Shown here: piece after piece, positions 46,451 to 53,923 of the stretch | How the letters are laid out: each line of letters opens with the position of its first letter | How positions within the stretch are numbered: the first letter of the stretch is position 1 | The notes under the pieces: model-generated | The model's database searches: none | What the model was told of the DNA's origin: nothing | Seen by the model: only the letters and a program-made list of their open reading frames with translations | Assembly (NCBI RefSeq): GCF_021290385.1 | Contig: NZ_CP089928.1 | Location: 3,180,001-3,244,000 of the forward strand | Reading direction: 5' to 3' | DNA: 64,000 nucleotides | Source of the DNA: Microbulbifer sp. YPW16 | GTDB taxonomy: Bacteria > Pseudomonadota > Gammaproteobacteria > Pseudomonadales > Cellvibrionaceae | Translations under genes and position numbers: made by a program

Positions 46451-47905
46451 TTACTGGACTATCTTGATCCACTCGCCCGGCTGGGGTTCGCCGCGGGGAT
46501 AGTAGCCGTTCAACAGTCGCAGTTGCTCCTCGGCGTACTCGCCGATATCCATGTGCCGTGCCAGTGAAGCAAAGGTGGTTTTGTCGTTGGCCTGCACATA
46601 GCGCAAACGCCTGATGTTGGGCTGGATGATGTCGCTTTTACGCAGGGGACGGAAGCTGCGAATGCTGGTGAGGAACAGGTTGTCGTACTTGTTGCGGTTG
46701 TCTGCATCCCGCAGCGAAGGGTCGTTAATCTTGCCCTCGAGGATATACTGGCGGCTGCCGTAAAAGACCACCGCTACCCGTTCGGGGCTGTCGGGTGAAG
46801 ACACCGGGAGCTTGCCGGTGTGCCCAACCAGGCGATACTGGTTGAGTTTCTCATCCTGCTCCAGGTTACGCACGTCGTAGACTTCACGCAGCGCCATATC
46901 GGCGGGCTGGTTGCCATTGCGGTTGTCCACCTTGATAGTGATGGTGGCCTTGCCCTCGGGATGGGTGCCGACAATGGACGAACGCTCGTTTTTTACTTCC
47001 CAGCCATCGGGGAACAGCAGTGAGAAGCCAAGACGGCGGTGATTGTAGCGATTGCGATCTGACTGCTGCGCATTCTGTCCGTAGACGATGCCCTCGGTTT
47101 TCTCTCGGAAGTTCTCCACTTTCACTTCCTTCTTGTCCTTGGGCAACTCACCGGCGGCGGCCACCACTTCCTGCAGGCGGATATCATTGCGCGGGTGGGT
47201 GGAGAACACACCGTGGTAAGTCTGGGGCTTCTTGCCTTCGACCCGCGCCTTGCGGCGGGCAAAGGTCTCCTGGTCTTTCAGCAGCCCAATCACGTTGATC
47301 ATGGCCTGGGGGTCGTAGCCGGCATTGAACATATACTGGGCCCCAAAACGGTCGGCCTCCAGCTCCATATCCCGCCCGTAACCCTTCACCGCGGCAGTGG
47401 TCCACAGGTTGGCGACATCGCCCACCACGCCGCTGCCGGTAACCAGTACCGACAGCACCGAGGCGACCCCGGCGCCGGTGGCGGCGGTTTTCTGCCGAAC
47501 TGCGTGCCGGGCGGTGATATGCCCGACCTCATGCGCGAGCACTGCCGCCATCTCTGCCTCGGAGTGCAGGTAGGTGAGCAGGCCGCGATTGATGTAGATA
47601 TAGCCGCCGGGCAGGGCGAATGCGTTGATGTCCTGGCTGTCGATGATGGTGAAATTGTATTTCAGGTCAGGGCGATCACTGGCCTTGACGATCTTCTGCC
47701 CTACGTAGTCGACATAGGCGGTCAGCACCGGATCCCGGTAAATGGGGGTGCTCTCCACCAGCTTCGCATGCATTTCCTGCCCGATACTGATTTCCTTTTC
47801 CTCGGACATCAGCACCAGGTCGGGCCGGTTGGTGGCCGGATTGAAAGCACAGCCGGCGATGGCCGCCAACACTGCGCCGATCAGGATCTTATTAGTATGT
47901 TGCAT
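46451..47905 (-). CDS. M48-family metallopeptidase lipoprotein, BepA-like
   Basis: This 484-residue lipoprotein (lipobox AAIAGC, Cys about 19) is expected in the periplasm. The zinc site is HEVGH in VLAHEVGHITARHAV, with the third ligand in GRDMELEADRFGAQYM. The domain STHPRNDIRLQEV follows. The C-terminal 60 residues (LRYVQANDKTTFASLARHM .. PQPGEWIKIV) look like a LysM-type module. BepA-type peptidases control outer-membrane protein assembly. It is last in the 62-46 kb series, 21 bases behind a lipoprotein gene, and may process or check the system's envelope parts. Confidence 0.92.
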   Translation of the reverse strand: MQHTNKILIGAVLAAIAGCAFNPATNRPDLVLMSEEKEISIGQEMHAKLVESTPIYRDPVLTAYVDYVGQKIVKASDRPDLKYNFTIIDSQDINAFALPGGYIYINRGLLTYLHSEAEMAAVLAHEVGHITARHAVRQKTAATGAGVASVLSVLVTGSGVVGDVANLWTTAAVKGYGRDMELEADRFGAQYMFNAGYDPQAMINVIGLLKDQETFARRKARVEGKKPQTYHGVFSTHPRNDIRLQEVVAAAGELPKDKKEVKVENFREKTEGIVYGQNAQQSDRNRYNHRRLGFSLLFPDGWEVKNERSSIVGTHPEGKATITIKVDNRNGNQPADMALREVYDVRNLEQDEKLNQYRLVGHTGKLPVSSPDSPERVAVVFYGSRQYILEGKINDPSLRDADNRNKYDNLFLTSIRSFRPLRKSDIIQPNIRRLRYVQANDKTTFASLARHMDIGEYAEEQLRLLNGYYPRGEPQPGEWIKIVQ

Positions 47906-47926
47906 CGCTCCGTCTCCCTCCCTCAG

Positions 47927-48589
47927 TTAACTTTTGGTAGCCTGGCTCGGCACCAGGAACTGCTGCAGTTGGGCTGCCATGCCCTTACAGGCATTGTTCT
48001 GCACCCGCGCGATTAATGGAATGGGAATAACAATGGCGGGCATATAGGAGGTGCCCTTGGCATCGGCGTTCAACTTTCCCGAGAGCTCCTGGTCGCGAAA
48101 ATCCCATACTGAAGCTTCGTAATCCGACTCCTTGTCCCAGGTGCCGAAGCCAAAGCAGCCGGCACCGCCGGTGCCGATAGAGCAGCCGATGGATCCGGCG
48201 CTGGCCGTGGTCTCGGTTGAACCGTCTATCCAGACGATATACTTCACCCCGAAAGCCTCAAGCCGCTTACGCACCTCACTATTTTCCATCAGGCGGTCCA
48301 GGGATTTCAGGTGAAGCGGTGCGGTACGTGGCTCGAACCAGGGGTACATGGCGTCGACAAAATGCTGTTCCGAAATTACCGTGACGCCGCCGTCGGGGTT
48401 GTGTAGCGTACGGCCCACGCAGTCAATCAGGTCCGGCTCTGTCTCGTAGTCGCTGGAATGTCGCCGACCGAGAATAACCACCGAATCACCGTCGGCCAGC
48501 TCGCCATCGCTGCGCCGGTACTCATCAATGACAACCGTGGTACAACCGGTGACCGCGGCCACCAGAATTACAAAAAATACCTTGACCAC
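47927..48589 (-). CDS. Lipoprotein of unknown function
   Basis: This 220-residue lipoprotein has signal VFFVILVAAVTGC (Cys16). The mature protein has further Cys residues in SIGCSIGTGGAGCFGFG, a Gly-rich stretch that could form a disulfide loop. VKYIVWIDGSTETTASA precedes it. I do not recognise the family. Twelve bases separate it from the preceding lipoprotein gene, so both belong to the same unit. Confidence 0.75.
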   Translation of the reverse strand: MVKVFFVILVAAVTGCTTVVIDEYRRSDGELADGDSVVILGRRHSSDYETEPDLIDCVGRTLHNPDGGVTVISEQHFVDAMYPWFEPRTAPLHLKSLDRLMENSEVRKRLEAFGVKYIVWIDGSTETTASAGSIGCSIGTGGAGCFGFGTWDKESDYEASVWDFRDQELSGKLNADAKGTSYMPAIVIPIPLIARVQNNACKGMAAQLQQFLVPSQATKS

Positions 48590-48601
48590 AACAACCTCCT
48601 G

Positions 48602-49273
48602 TTAGTCCGTGGTTTCCGCTTCCCCGTCAGGCTGGTCTTTCATAGAGAGGGCCCGTTGCTTACTGGCTACCAGTGCCTGCAGTTCCGGCACCCGCTCAAA
48701 ACCGGTATACAGCGTAGCGCCGGCATCCCGCAGGGCCACATTGATAGCCTGGCCCAGTGCTGCCTCCCGGGATTTCAGGAAGGCAGTCGGGGTTTTGCCG
48801 TACGCGGTGATAACCCAGTTGGCAACCTGTTCGCCATTTTTGTCGTAGGCATACATGTCGTACTTGATCCACACCTCGAAAATATTTACCCGGGTTTCCC
48901 GCGGCATGGTGAACTGGAGCTCCCGTACCTCCGGTACGATTACCAGCTCGATGTTGTCAGGGAGCTCCTGTGGATAGCTCGACAGTGGAATGGACTCGGT
49001 GAACATGGCGCCCAGTACTGTCTGGAACAGGTTCTGCTGTGCACGGCCGGTATTTATGTTCCACTCATCGCGGTCTTCGCTGTCTTCGTGGTAAGTGAAT
49101 TCCCGGAAACCCTCGCTCAGGTAGTAGCCGACATTAAGTGGGTACTGTTCCCCCACCGGTTCCGGGTATTCCCCGTCCACCTGTACAGTGTGTGCACAGG
49201 CTGTAACCAGCAGGACTGTTGCAGTTAGCGCCAATCTGGCTGCAGCGGAAAATCCATTTCTCTTCAAGGCCAT
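48602..49273 (-). CDS. Lipoprotein of unknown function
   Basis: This 223-residue lipoprotein has lipobox VTAC in LTATVLLVTAC (Cys26). Beta-rich mature part: ELVIVPEVRELQFTMPRETRVNIFEVWIKYDMYAYDKNG, then WVITAYGKTPTAFLKSREAALGQAINVALRDAGA, whose late helix resembles the end of YajG/LptE-like lipoproteins that assemble on outer-membrane partners. It lies 28 bases behind the second vWA gene. Confidence 0.75.
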   Translation of the reverse strand: MALKRNGFSAAARLALTATVLLVTACAHTVQVDGEYPEPVGEQYPLNVGYYLSEGFREFTYHEDSEDRDEWNINTGRAQQNLFQTVLGAMFTESIPLSSYPQELPDNIELVIVPEVRELQFTMPRETRVNIFEVWIKYDMYAYDKNGEQVANWVITAYGKTPTAFLKSREAALGQAINVALRDAGATLYTGFERVPELQALVASKQRALSMKDQPDGEAETTD

Positions 49274-49301
49274 GGGTCGCTCCTGTCAGTGCGCGATTGC
49301 G

Positions 49302-50306
49302 CTACCGAAAATCGTTGAGTCCAACAAAAGTTCCCCCGTTGCGATAGGTCAGCTCGCGCATCAGCGCCGCAAATCTCAGGCCGGTTGTCTGCAGGTGGGG
49401 TGGCCGGGAGAACTGGATGGGGAAGCCAATGGCGTGAATGCGTACATTGCGCTTGCCCTCGCCATGCTGGGCGTTGACCCGGTCGACCGCCAGCATCACC
49501 CGCCGGATTGACTTGCCGGTGAATTCGTCGCCAAGAACGTAAATGCTGATTTTCTTGTCAGCATCGTAGAAGCTGCGTACGGCCTTCTGGATGCCCTCCA
49601 CCGGGCTCGAATTACTGAACGGGTTCCAGGATCGCAGGCGCTTGAGGATTGCCTGCCGGCGTCCGGGTGTATCGGGGATCCATTTATTGCGGTAGTTGGA
49701 GAACATGTAGTCCCCCATATCATTCATTACCTGGATGCCCTTGACGTTGGGGTACAGGTCAAGCGTATTGACCATTTCATTCATCATGCGGTCCCAGCCG
49801 TAATTGAACATACTGCCGGACGTGTCGATGATGAACAGGATGTACTCGCTGTCGACCGGGATACCGCCAATGACGTTGTTCTTGCGCTGGTAGTTTTCCC
49901 CCAGCAGGCGCCGCATTTCATCCGTCATGCTCTGCAGGGCGATGGTGAGTTCGCCCTTGAGCTTGCCTTCCTCGGTTTCACCCTCGGTCTTGCTTGCATA
50001 CTGTGCCTGCAGGACCGACAGGCGGCCGCGCAGGTTGGCAATTTTCTCACGCTCGATATCCAGTTGCTCGCGCTTGGCATTCAGGTCCCGGTTGAGCACC
50101 GTGGTTTCGCCGCGGATTTGTGCCAGTTGCTCCTGCAGTTGCCTGACCTGGCCATCCAGGTCGAGCTCTGCCTCTTCCAGAACAATGGGCTCGACGGTCT
50201 TGGCGATCATTAACAACAGTACAATGGCGCCGAACCCGCAGCAGATGACATCCAGGAAGGAAATGCTGAACTCTTCCTGCTGGCGCTTCAGGCGGTTGCG
50301 TCTCAT
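49302..50306 (-). CDS. ExbD/MotB-like helix fused to coiled coil and von Willebrand A domain (paralogue 2)
   Basis: This 334-residue inner-membrane protein has a short basic cytoplasmic N-terminus. One transmembrane helix follows, opening FSISFLDVICCGFGAIVLLL with Asp19 at its start, in the position of the proton-carrying Asp of ExbD/TolR/MotB. Residues 45-105 are a coiled coil. A vWA domain starts with the MIDAS motif DTSGS at 161-165 (FIIDTSGSMFNYG). The rest lies in the periplasm by topology. The start overlaps the stop of paralogue 1 by four bases, so the two are translated together, presumably as a heteromeric stator. Confidence 0.85.
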   Translation of the reverse strand: MRRNRLKRQQEEFSISFLDVICCGFGAIVLLLMIAKTVEPIVLEEAELDLDGQVRQLQEQLAQIRGETTVLNRDLNAKREQLDIEREKIANLRGRLSVLQAQYASKTEGETEEGKLKGELTIALQSMTDEMRRLLGENYQRKNNVIGGIPVDSEYILFIIDTSGSMFNYGWDRMMNEMVNTLDLYPNVKGIQVMNDMGDYMFSNYRNKWIPDTPGRRQAILKRLRSWNPFSNSSPVEGIQKAVRSFYDADKKISIYVLGDEFTGKSIRRVMLAVDRVNAQHGEGKRNVRIHAIGFPIQFSRPPHLQTTGLRFAALMRELTYRNGGTFVGLNDFR

Positions 50307-51385
50307 GGCCAGTCCCTCGACGGTGCCAGGAAGGAGCCATCGGTCTCCATGGCCAACTTCCAGAATTCACTGGCGGCAAACGGATCGCCGTCCATCGGCG
50401 CCAGGATTACATTCACCGGGATGCCCCCGGGGAGGGCTTTTACCGCCCGGTCAAATAGTTTGCGGCGCTCCTTGCCGGTGACGACATTGCGTCGTGGTCT
50501 CTTCATGCCCTGGGTGGGGAGCCCGTCGGTAATCAGGATAATATTATCCGGCAGCGGGGACATGGCGCTGACTGCATTAAACACCCGCTCAAGGCTGGTG
50601 CCGCCATCGGGCACCACTTCATCCAGGGCCTTGAAGGCGTCGTCAAGCTGGTCGCGGTCGTCAACGTTCAGCCAGCGGTCCTCGGTACCGGCAATAGCGG
50701 CCTGGAACCCGGTGTTGAAAGTGTAGATCTGGTACTGGCTGTCCTGGGGGAACTGCGCGGTGAGCCACGACACGGTATTGATCGCACGGCGCCATTTTCC
50801 CGCTTCACGCTTGGTGCGGGATGACATGTTGCGGGTGCGGATCACCTTGATCAGTTCGTCCCCCAGCATACTGGCCGAGGAATCCAGCAGGATCAGGATG
50901 CGATTGCCACCCAGGCGCAGGCCTGTGAGGTACTGTCGATCGCCATCGCCGACGAACTTGCGCACATTGTCGCCAAGCTTCTTGTTTTCCGCCTCGAGTT
51001 GTTTCTTGGCGTCCTGAAGCTTCTTGAGCTTGTCCTGCAGACGCTTGATGTCGTCTTCTTCGGTGTTGCTGTCGATTTCGGCGATATTGCCCTTTACTTC
51101 CTCGATCTGTTCGATAATACGGCGCGCCAGGCCCTGCGCGTCGGCCAGTTCATCGCTGGTGGCATCGAGTGTGTTGCGGGCGAGCACCAGGTGTTCACGC
51201 CCGAACTGGACTTCCTCCTTCAGCAGCTCAACCTCGGCCGAGAGATCCTGGTTTTTCACCTCGATATCGTGATCGGAACCGTGTTTAATGATCAGGAAGA
51301 TCAATGCCACAGCACCGAATCCACAGGACATGATGTCGAGGAACGACAGGCTGAAAGTGGTAAACCGCCGATTCTTACGCGCCAT
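50303..51385 (-). CDS. ExbD/MotB-like helix fused to coiled coil and von Willebrand A domain (paralogue 1)
   Basis: This 360-residue protein was started at 51385, which overlaps the Hsp70-like gene by eleven bases; a longer frame would enter that gene. Basic N-terminus MARKNRRF, then helix FSLSFLDIMSCGFGAVALIF with Asp17, nearly the same as paralogue 2. A long coiled coil covers 45-145 (DDIKRLQDKLKKLQDAKKQL). The vWA domain begins ILILLDSSASM (MIDAS Asp168, Ser170, Ser172), with GGTSLERVF and ILITDGLP as the further metal-contact segments. All MIDAS residues are present, so metal-dependent ligand binding is expected. Confidence 0.87.
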   Translation of the reverse strand: MARKNRRFTTFSLSFLDIMSCGFGAVALIFLIIKHGSDHDIEVKNQDLSAEVELLKEEVQFGREHLVLARNTLDATSDELADAQGLARRIIEQIEEVKGNIAEIDSNTEEDDIKRLQDKLKKLQDAKKQLEAENKKLGDNVRKFVGDGDRQYLTGLRLGGNRILILLDSSASMLGDELIKVIRTRNMSSRTKREAGKWRRAINTVSWLTAQFPQDSQYQIYTFNTGFQAAIAGTEDRWLNVDDRDQLDDAFKALDEVVPDGGTSLERVFNAVSAMSPLPDNIILITDGLPTQGMKRPRRNVVTGKERRKLFDRAVKALPGGIPVNVILAPMDGDPFAASEFWKLAMETDGSFLAPSRDWP

Positions 51386-52682
51386 ATTGCTCCACACTGA
51401 TTGCGGTAATGACTTCGTCAAAATCTGCCGCGCCGATCCTGTCACCGGCCGTGAGGTTTACCGGCGCCGCGATCTCCTCACCATTCAGCATCAACTGCGC
51501 GCCGGCGTCGACTCGCAGTGCCAGGCGACCGGCGTGGTTGGTGATAGTGGCAGCGGGGTGTTCGGGTGGGGTGGGCGTGATTTTGAGTGCGCCTTCCTGC
51601 CAGCTGACAAAAAGTGGTTGCTGCGCCGCCAGGGCACGGTGCCCGAACAGCAGGTGGGTGGCAGCCGCCTCGGCGGCCGCATTGACCTGTACGGCGACTT
51701 CGTTGGCGGGTGCCGCGGACATGGCGGTGACAAGGCGCAGTGCAGCGGTCTCGCTGTGTACTTCATGCCAGCGCTTTTCCACCGCCTGCGCAATGCTGTT
51801 GTGTGGCAGGAGGTGGATTCGCTCTGCCAGTTGCGCGCCGGCGGGTACATCGGCCCAGCGGTGCGATACGAATACCACGCTGGAGGGGTCGGCGAGGTTG
51901 TCGAGCAGTGCACGGATGCGGGACAGGATCGGTGTGCTGGCATCCTGCAGCTGGCGCAGGCTGACTTTGGCCGTGCGATCCTCGAGTTCCGCCATGACTT
52001 CACCCTGGCGCATGGCGCGGCCGACCCATTGCGGCATCAGGTCGTACAGTTGCTGCTCCGCCTCGGCGGAGTGCTGTGGGTCGAAACGGCATTGCATGAC
52101 AAAGGCATCGGTAAATACCCTTGCCCAGGAATCCTGGAAGTGTTGCAGGCCCGCGTCGCTGACAGTTTCGACATGGTCGAGCTGGGCCTGTTCATGTACG
52201 GCCACGCGGCTTACCAGTGTCTGGTGACGCTGTAATTCAACGTGCAGGTGTACCCCGCGGGGTGCGCAGTTGCCGACACAGGCAGTGGCCGCATCCACCA
52301 GGCCCACGGCGTTGACCGGACTCTCATTGACAATACCGAGTAGCAGGGCCAGTTGTTCACGGGTGAAATTGCCCGGTACAGCGAGAATCAACTCGTCGGG
52401 CATGTCGCAGTGTTCCGCCATGTCCTGCAGCTGACTGTAGGCCAGGTCCGCGTGGTGGCGGCAGCGAGCGTTGTCGGAGTTGAGTGACTCAAGGCTCAGC
52501 CGGCGCCAGAATTGGGTGTTGACCCGCGTCGGGTTGCTGCGGGCACGCATCAGTGCCGCGGTGCCCAGCAGAATCTTGTGGCTGTCCACCACTGCCACGC
52601 CAGGGCTGTCGAGTATTTCGTCGGTGCCACTGAAGACCCGCAGGCCGCAGTCGTTGATTTCCAGTACGCCTTGTTGCGCCAT
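51375..52682 (-). CDS. Hsp70/actin-like protein with FHA-like C-terminus
   Basis: This 435-residue protein is probably cytosolic. The N-terminal part (VLEINDCGLRVFSGTDEIL, PGVAVVDSHKILLGTAAL, DELILAVPGNFTREQLALLLGIV, AVGLVDAATACVG) follows the order of an Hsp70/actin-fold nucleotidase, but without the canonical DLGTT phosphate loop. So ATP hydrolysis is doubtful. The last 70 residues (from PLFVSWQEGALKI to LMLNGEEIAAPVNLTAGDRIG) resemble an FHA phosphothreonine-binding domain. It sits between the channel subunit and the vWA proteins. Confidence 0.7.
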   Translation of the reverse strand: MAQQGVLEINDCGLRVFSGTDEILDSPGVAVVDSHKILLGTAALMRARSNPTRVNTQFWRRLSLESLNSDNARCRHHADLAYSQLQDMAEHCDMPDELILAVPGNFTREQLALLLGIVNESPVNAVGLVDAATACVGNCAPRGVHLHVELQRHQTLVSRVAVHEQAQLDHVETVSDAGLQHFQDSWARVFTDAFVMQCRFDPQHSAEAEQQLYDLMPQWVGRAMRQGEVMAELEDRTAKVSLRQLQDASTPILSRIRALLDNLADPSSVVFVSHRWADVPAGAQLAERIHLLPHNSIAQAVEKRWHEVHSETAALRLVTAMSAAPANEVAVQVNAAAEAAATHLLFGHRALAAQQPLFVSWQEGALKITPTPPEHPAATITNHAGRLALRVDAGAQLMLNGEEIAAPVNLTAGDRIGAADFDEVITAISVEQYGA

Positions 52683-52797
52683 TGGCTAGCTCCTTCTTCC
52701 CGTGCCCCGTCCCGGTGGGGCGGTGGCAGGCGGCTTACCTGTTATCGGCGGTCACTCGCCACAGTTTTGTGCATGCATCTTTGGCCGTGTTTCCAGG

Positions 52798-53592
52798 TCA
52801 GCTGACCTTGAGGAATCGCAGCAGGTTGTTGTCACAGTAATTCTGGGTATCCAGTACCAGTCGCTCCTGCATCAATTGCAGCTGGTGGGTGAAGAACATG
52901 ATCACGATACTGATCACCAGGGCGATGAAGGTGGAGTTGAAAGCCACGCCCAGGCTGACGGTGACGCCGGCAATGTCTCCCTCCACGGCCCGGTGTGCCT
53001 GGGATAGTGCTTCACCGATACCGCGGACCGTACCGATAAAGCCAATCGAGGGGATGGCCCAGGTGATATAACGCACCATGGCCAGCTCGGAGTCGAGCCG
53101 GTCGCCCTCGGTATCGCAGACCTCCTTTACCGAGTTGGAGACGGCGGCCACATTCCTGGTGGAACTGAATCGCTGCAAGGCTGTGAGCAGGGCGCGCGGC
53201 AACAGGTAGTTGCGTTCTTCCTCGGGCAGGGCCTGGATCGGTCGCGACAGGTCCCGCGCATCCTCGGGCAGGATCGGGGTGCCCTCACGTACGTTGAGGA
53301 GGGCGCGGTCAAGCAGTTTGCGCTCGCGCATGCTGCGTTGTGCCTTGAGTCCCATGATGGCCATGGCCCATAGCATCAGTACAAAGCAGGCTTCCTGTTC
53401 ATAGTCGCGCATGACGATATAAAGCGACCGCTGCTGGATGTAGGTTTCACCGGCGGCTTCCCGTGCGAGCTGTTCCTCAATAAGGGCATCCGCATTGGGA
53501 CGGATCACCGATACGTAAATAGCGTGCACCAGGATGATTGCGCCCAGCAGCGCAAACAGCTGGAATATAAAATCGGAGGATTTGAATTTCAT
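52798..53592 (-). CDS. MotA/TolQ/ExbB-family proton-channel subunit
   Basis: This 264-residue inner-membrane protein was started at 53592 (ATGAAATTC). N-terminal helix DFIFQLFALLGAIILVHAIY, a second near 60-80, a cytoplasmic part, then the family signature: IPSIGFIGTVRGIGEAL and GVTVSLGVAFNSTFIALVISIVIMFF, the two helices that line the proton path with their Thr/Ser and small residues. Partners of such subunits are ExbD/TolR/MotB proteins; here those roles are filled by the two vWA fusion proteins just downstream. It is expected to form a pentamer around their helices. Confidence 0.9.
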   Translation of the reverse strand: MKFKSSDFIFQLFALLGAIILVHAIYVSVIRPNADALIEEQLAREAAGETYIQQRSLYIVMRDYEQEACFVLMLWAMAIMGLKAQRSMRERKLLDRALLNVREGTPILPEDARDLSRPIQALPEEERNYLLPRALLTALQRFSSTRNVAAVSNSVKEVCDTEGDRLDSELAMVRYITWAIPSIGFIGTVRGIGEALSQAHRAVEGDIAGVTVSLGVAFNSTFIALVISIVIMFFTHQLQLMQERLVLDTQNYCDNNLLRFLKVS

Positions 53593-53642
53593 AATGGTTC
53601 TCGCTCTGCTCCGCAACCTTTTCCCGGCAGTTTGATGGTTTC

Positions 53643-53876
53643 TCAGATATCAATCGGGTAGGAGACTGACAGGTCCTCGGAAATTTCTTCCGATGCCTCG
53701 TAATTGTCGACGCCACCTTCGTTGTCGTTACTCTCAGGAGCCCGCGCCTGCACATTGCCGGCATCCTGCTCCTGGCTTACCTCCTCTTTCTCCTCTTCAC
53801 CCTGTGTTTCCTGTTGCTGGGCGAGCGCTGCCAGTGGCAACAGGGCAAGAGTCAGGACCAGGCATAAACTTTTCAT
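53643..53876 (-). CDS. Small acidic exported protein
   Basis: This 77-residue protein has a signal peptide (LCLVLTLALLPLAALAQ) and a strongly acidic, Gln/Glu/Asn-rich mature part with no Cys. It lies between the channel-subunit gene and the PEGA-protein gene, all on one strand with short gaps. The family is not recognised; it may be an accessory factor of the machine. Confidence 0.65.
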   Translation of the reverse strand: MKSLCLVLTLALLPLAALAQQQETQGEEEKEEVSQEQDAGNVQARAPESNDNEGGVDNYEASEEISEDLSVSYPIDI

Positions 53877-53923
53877 TGCTTCTCTCCGTTTGCCAGCACC
53901 GATTGCCAGCTCCAGGGGTATCG

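Noticed and set aside
49302..53592. Zorya-type phage defence (ZorA/ZorB)
   Set aside because: An ExbB-like and ExbD-like pair is present, but ZorB carries an OmpA-type domain, and no Zor helicase or nuclease gene is nearby.
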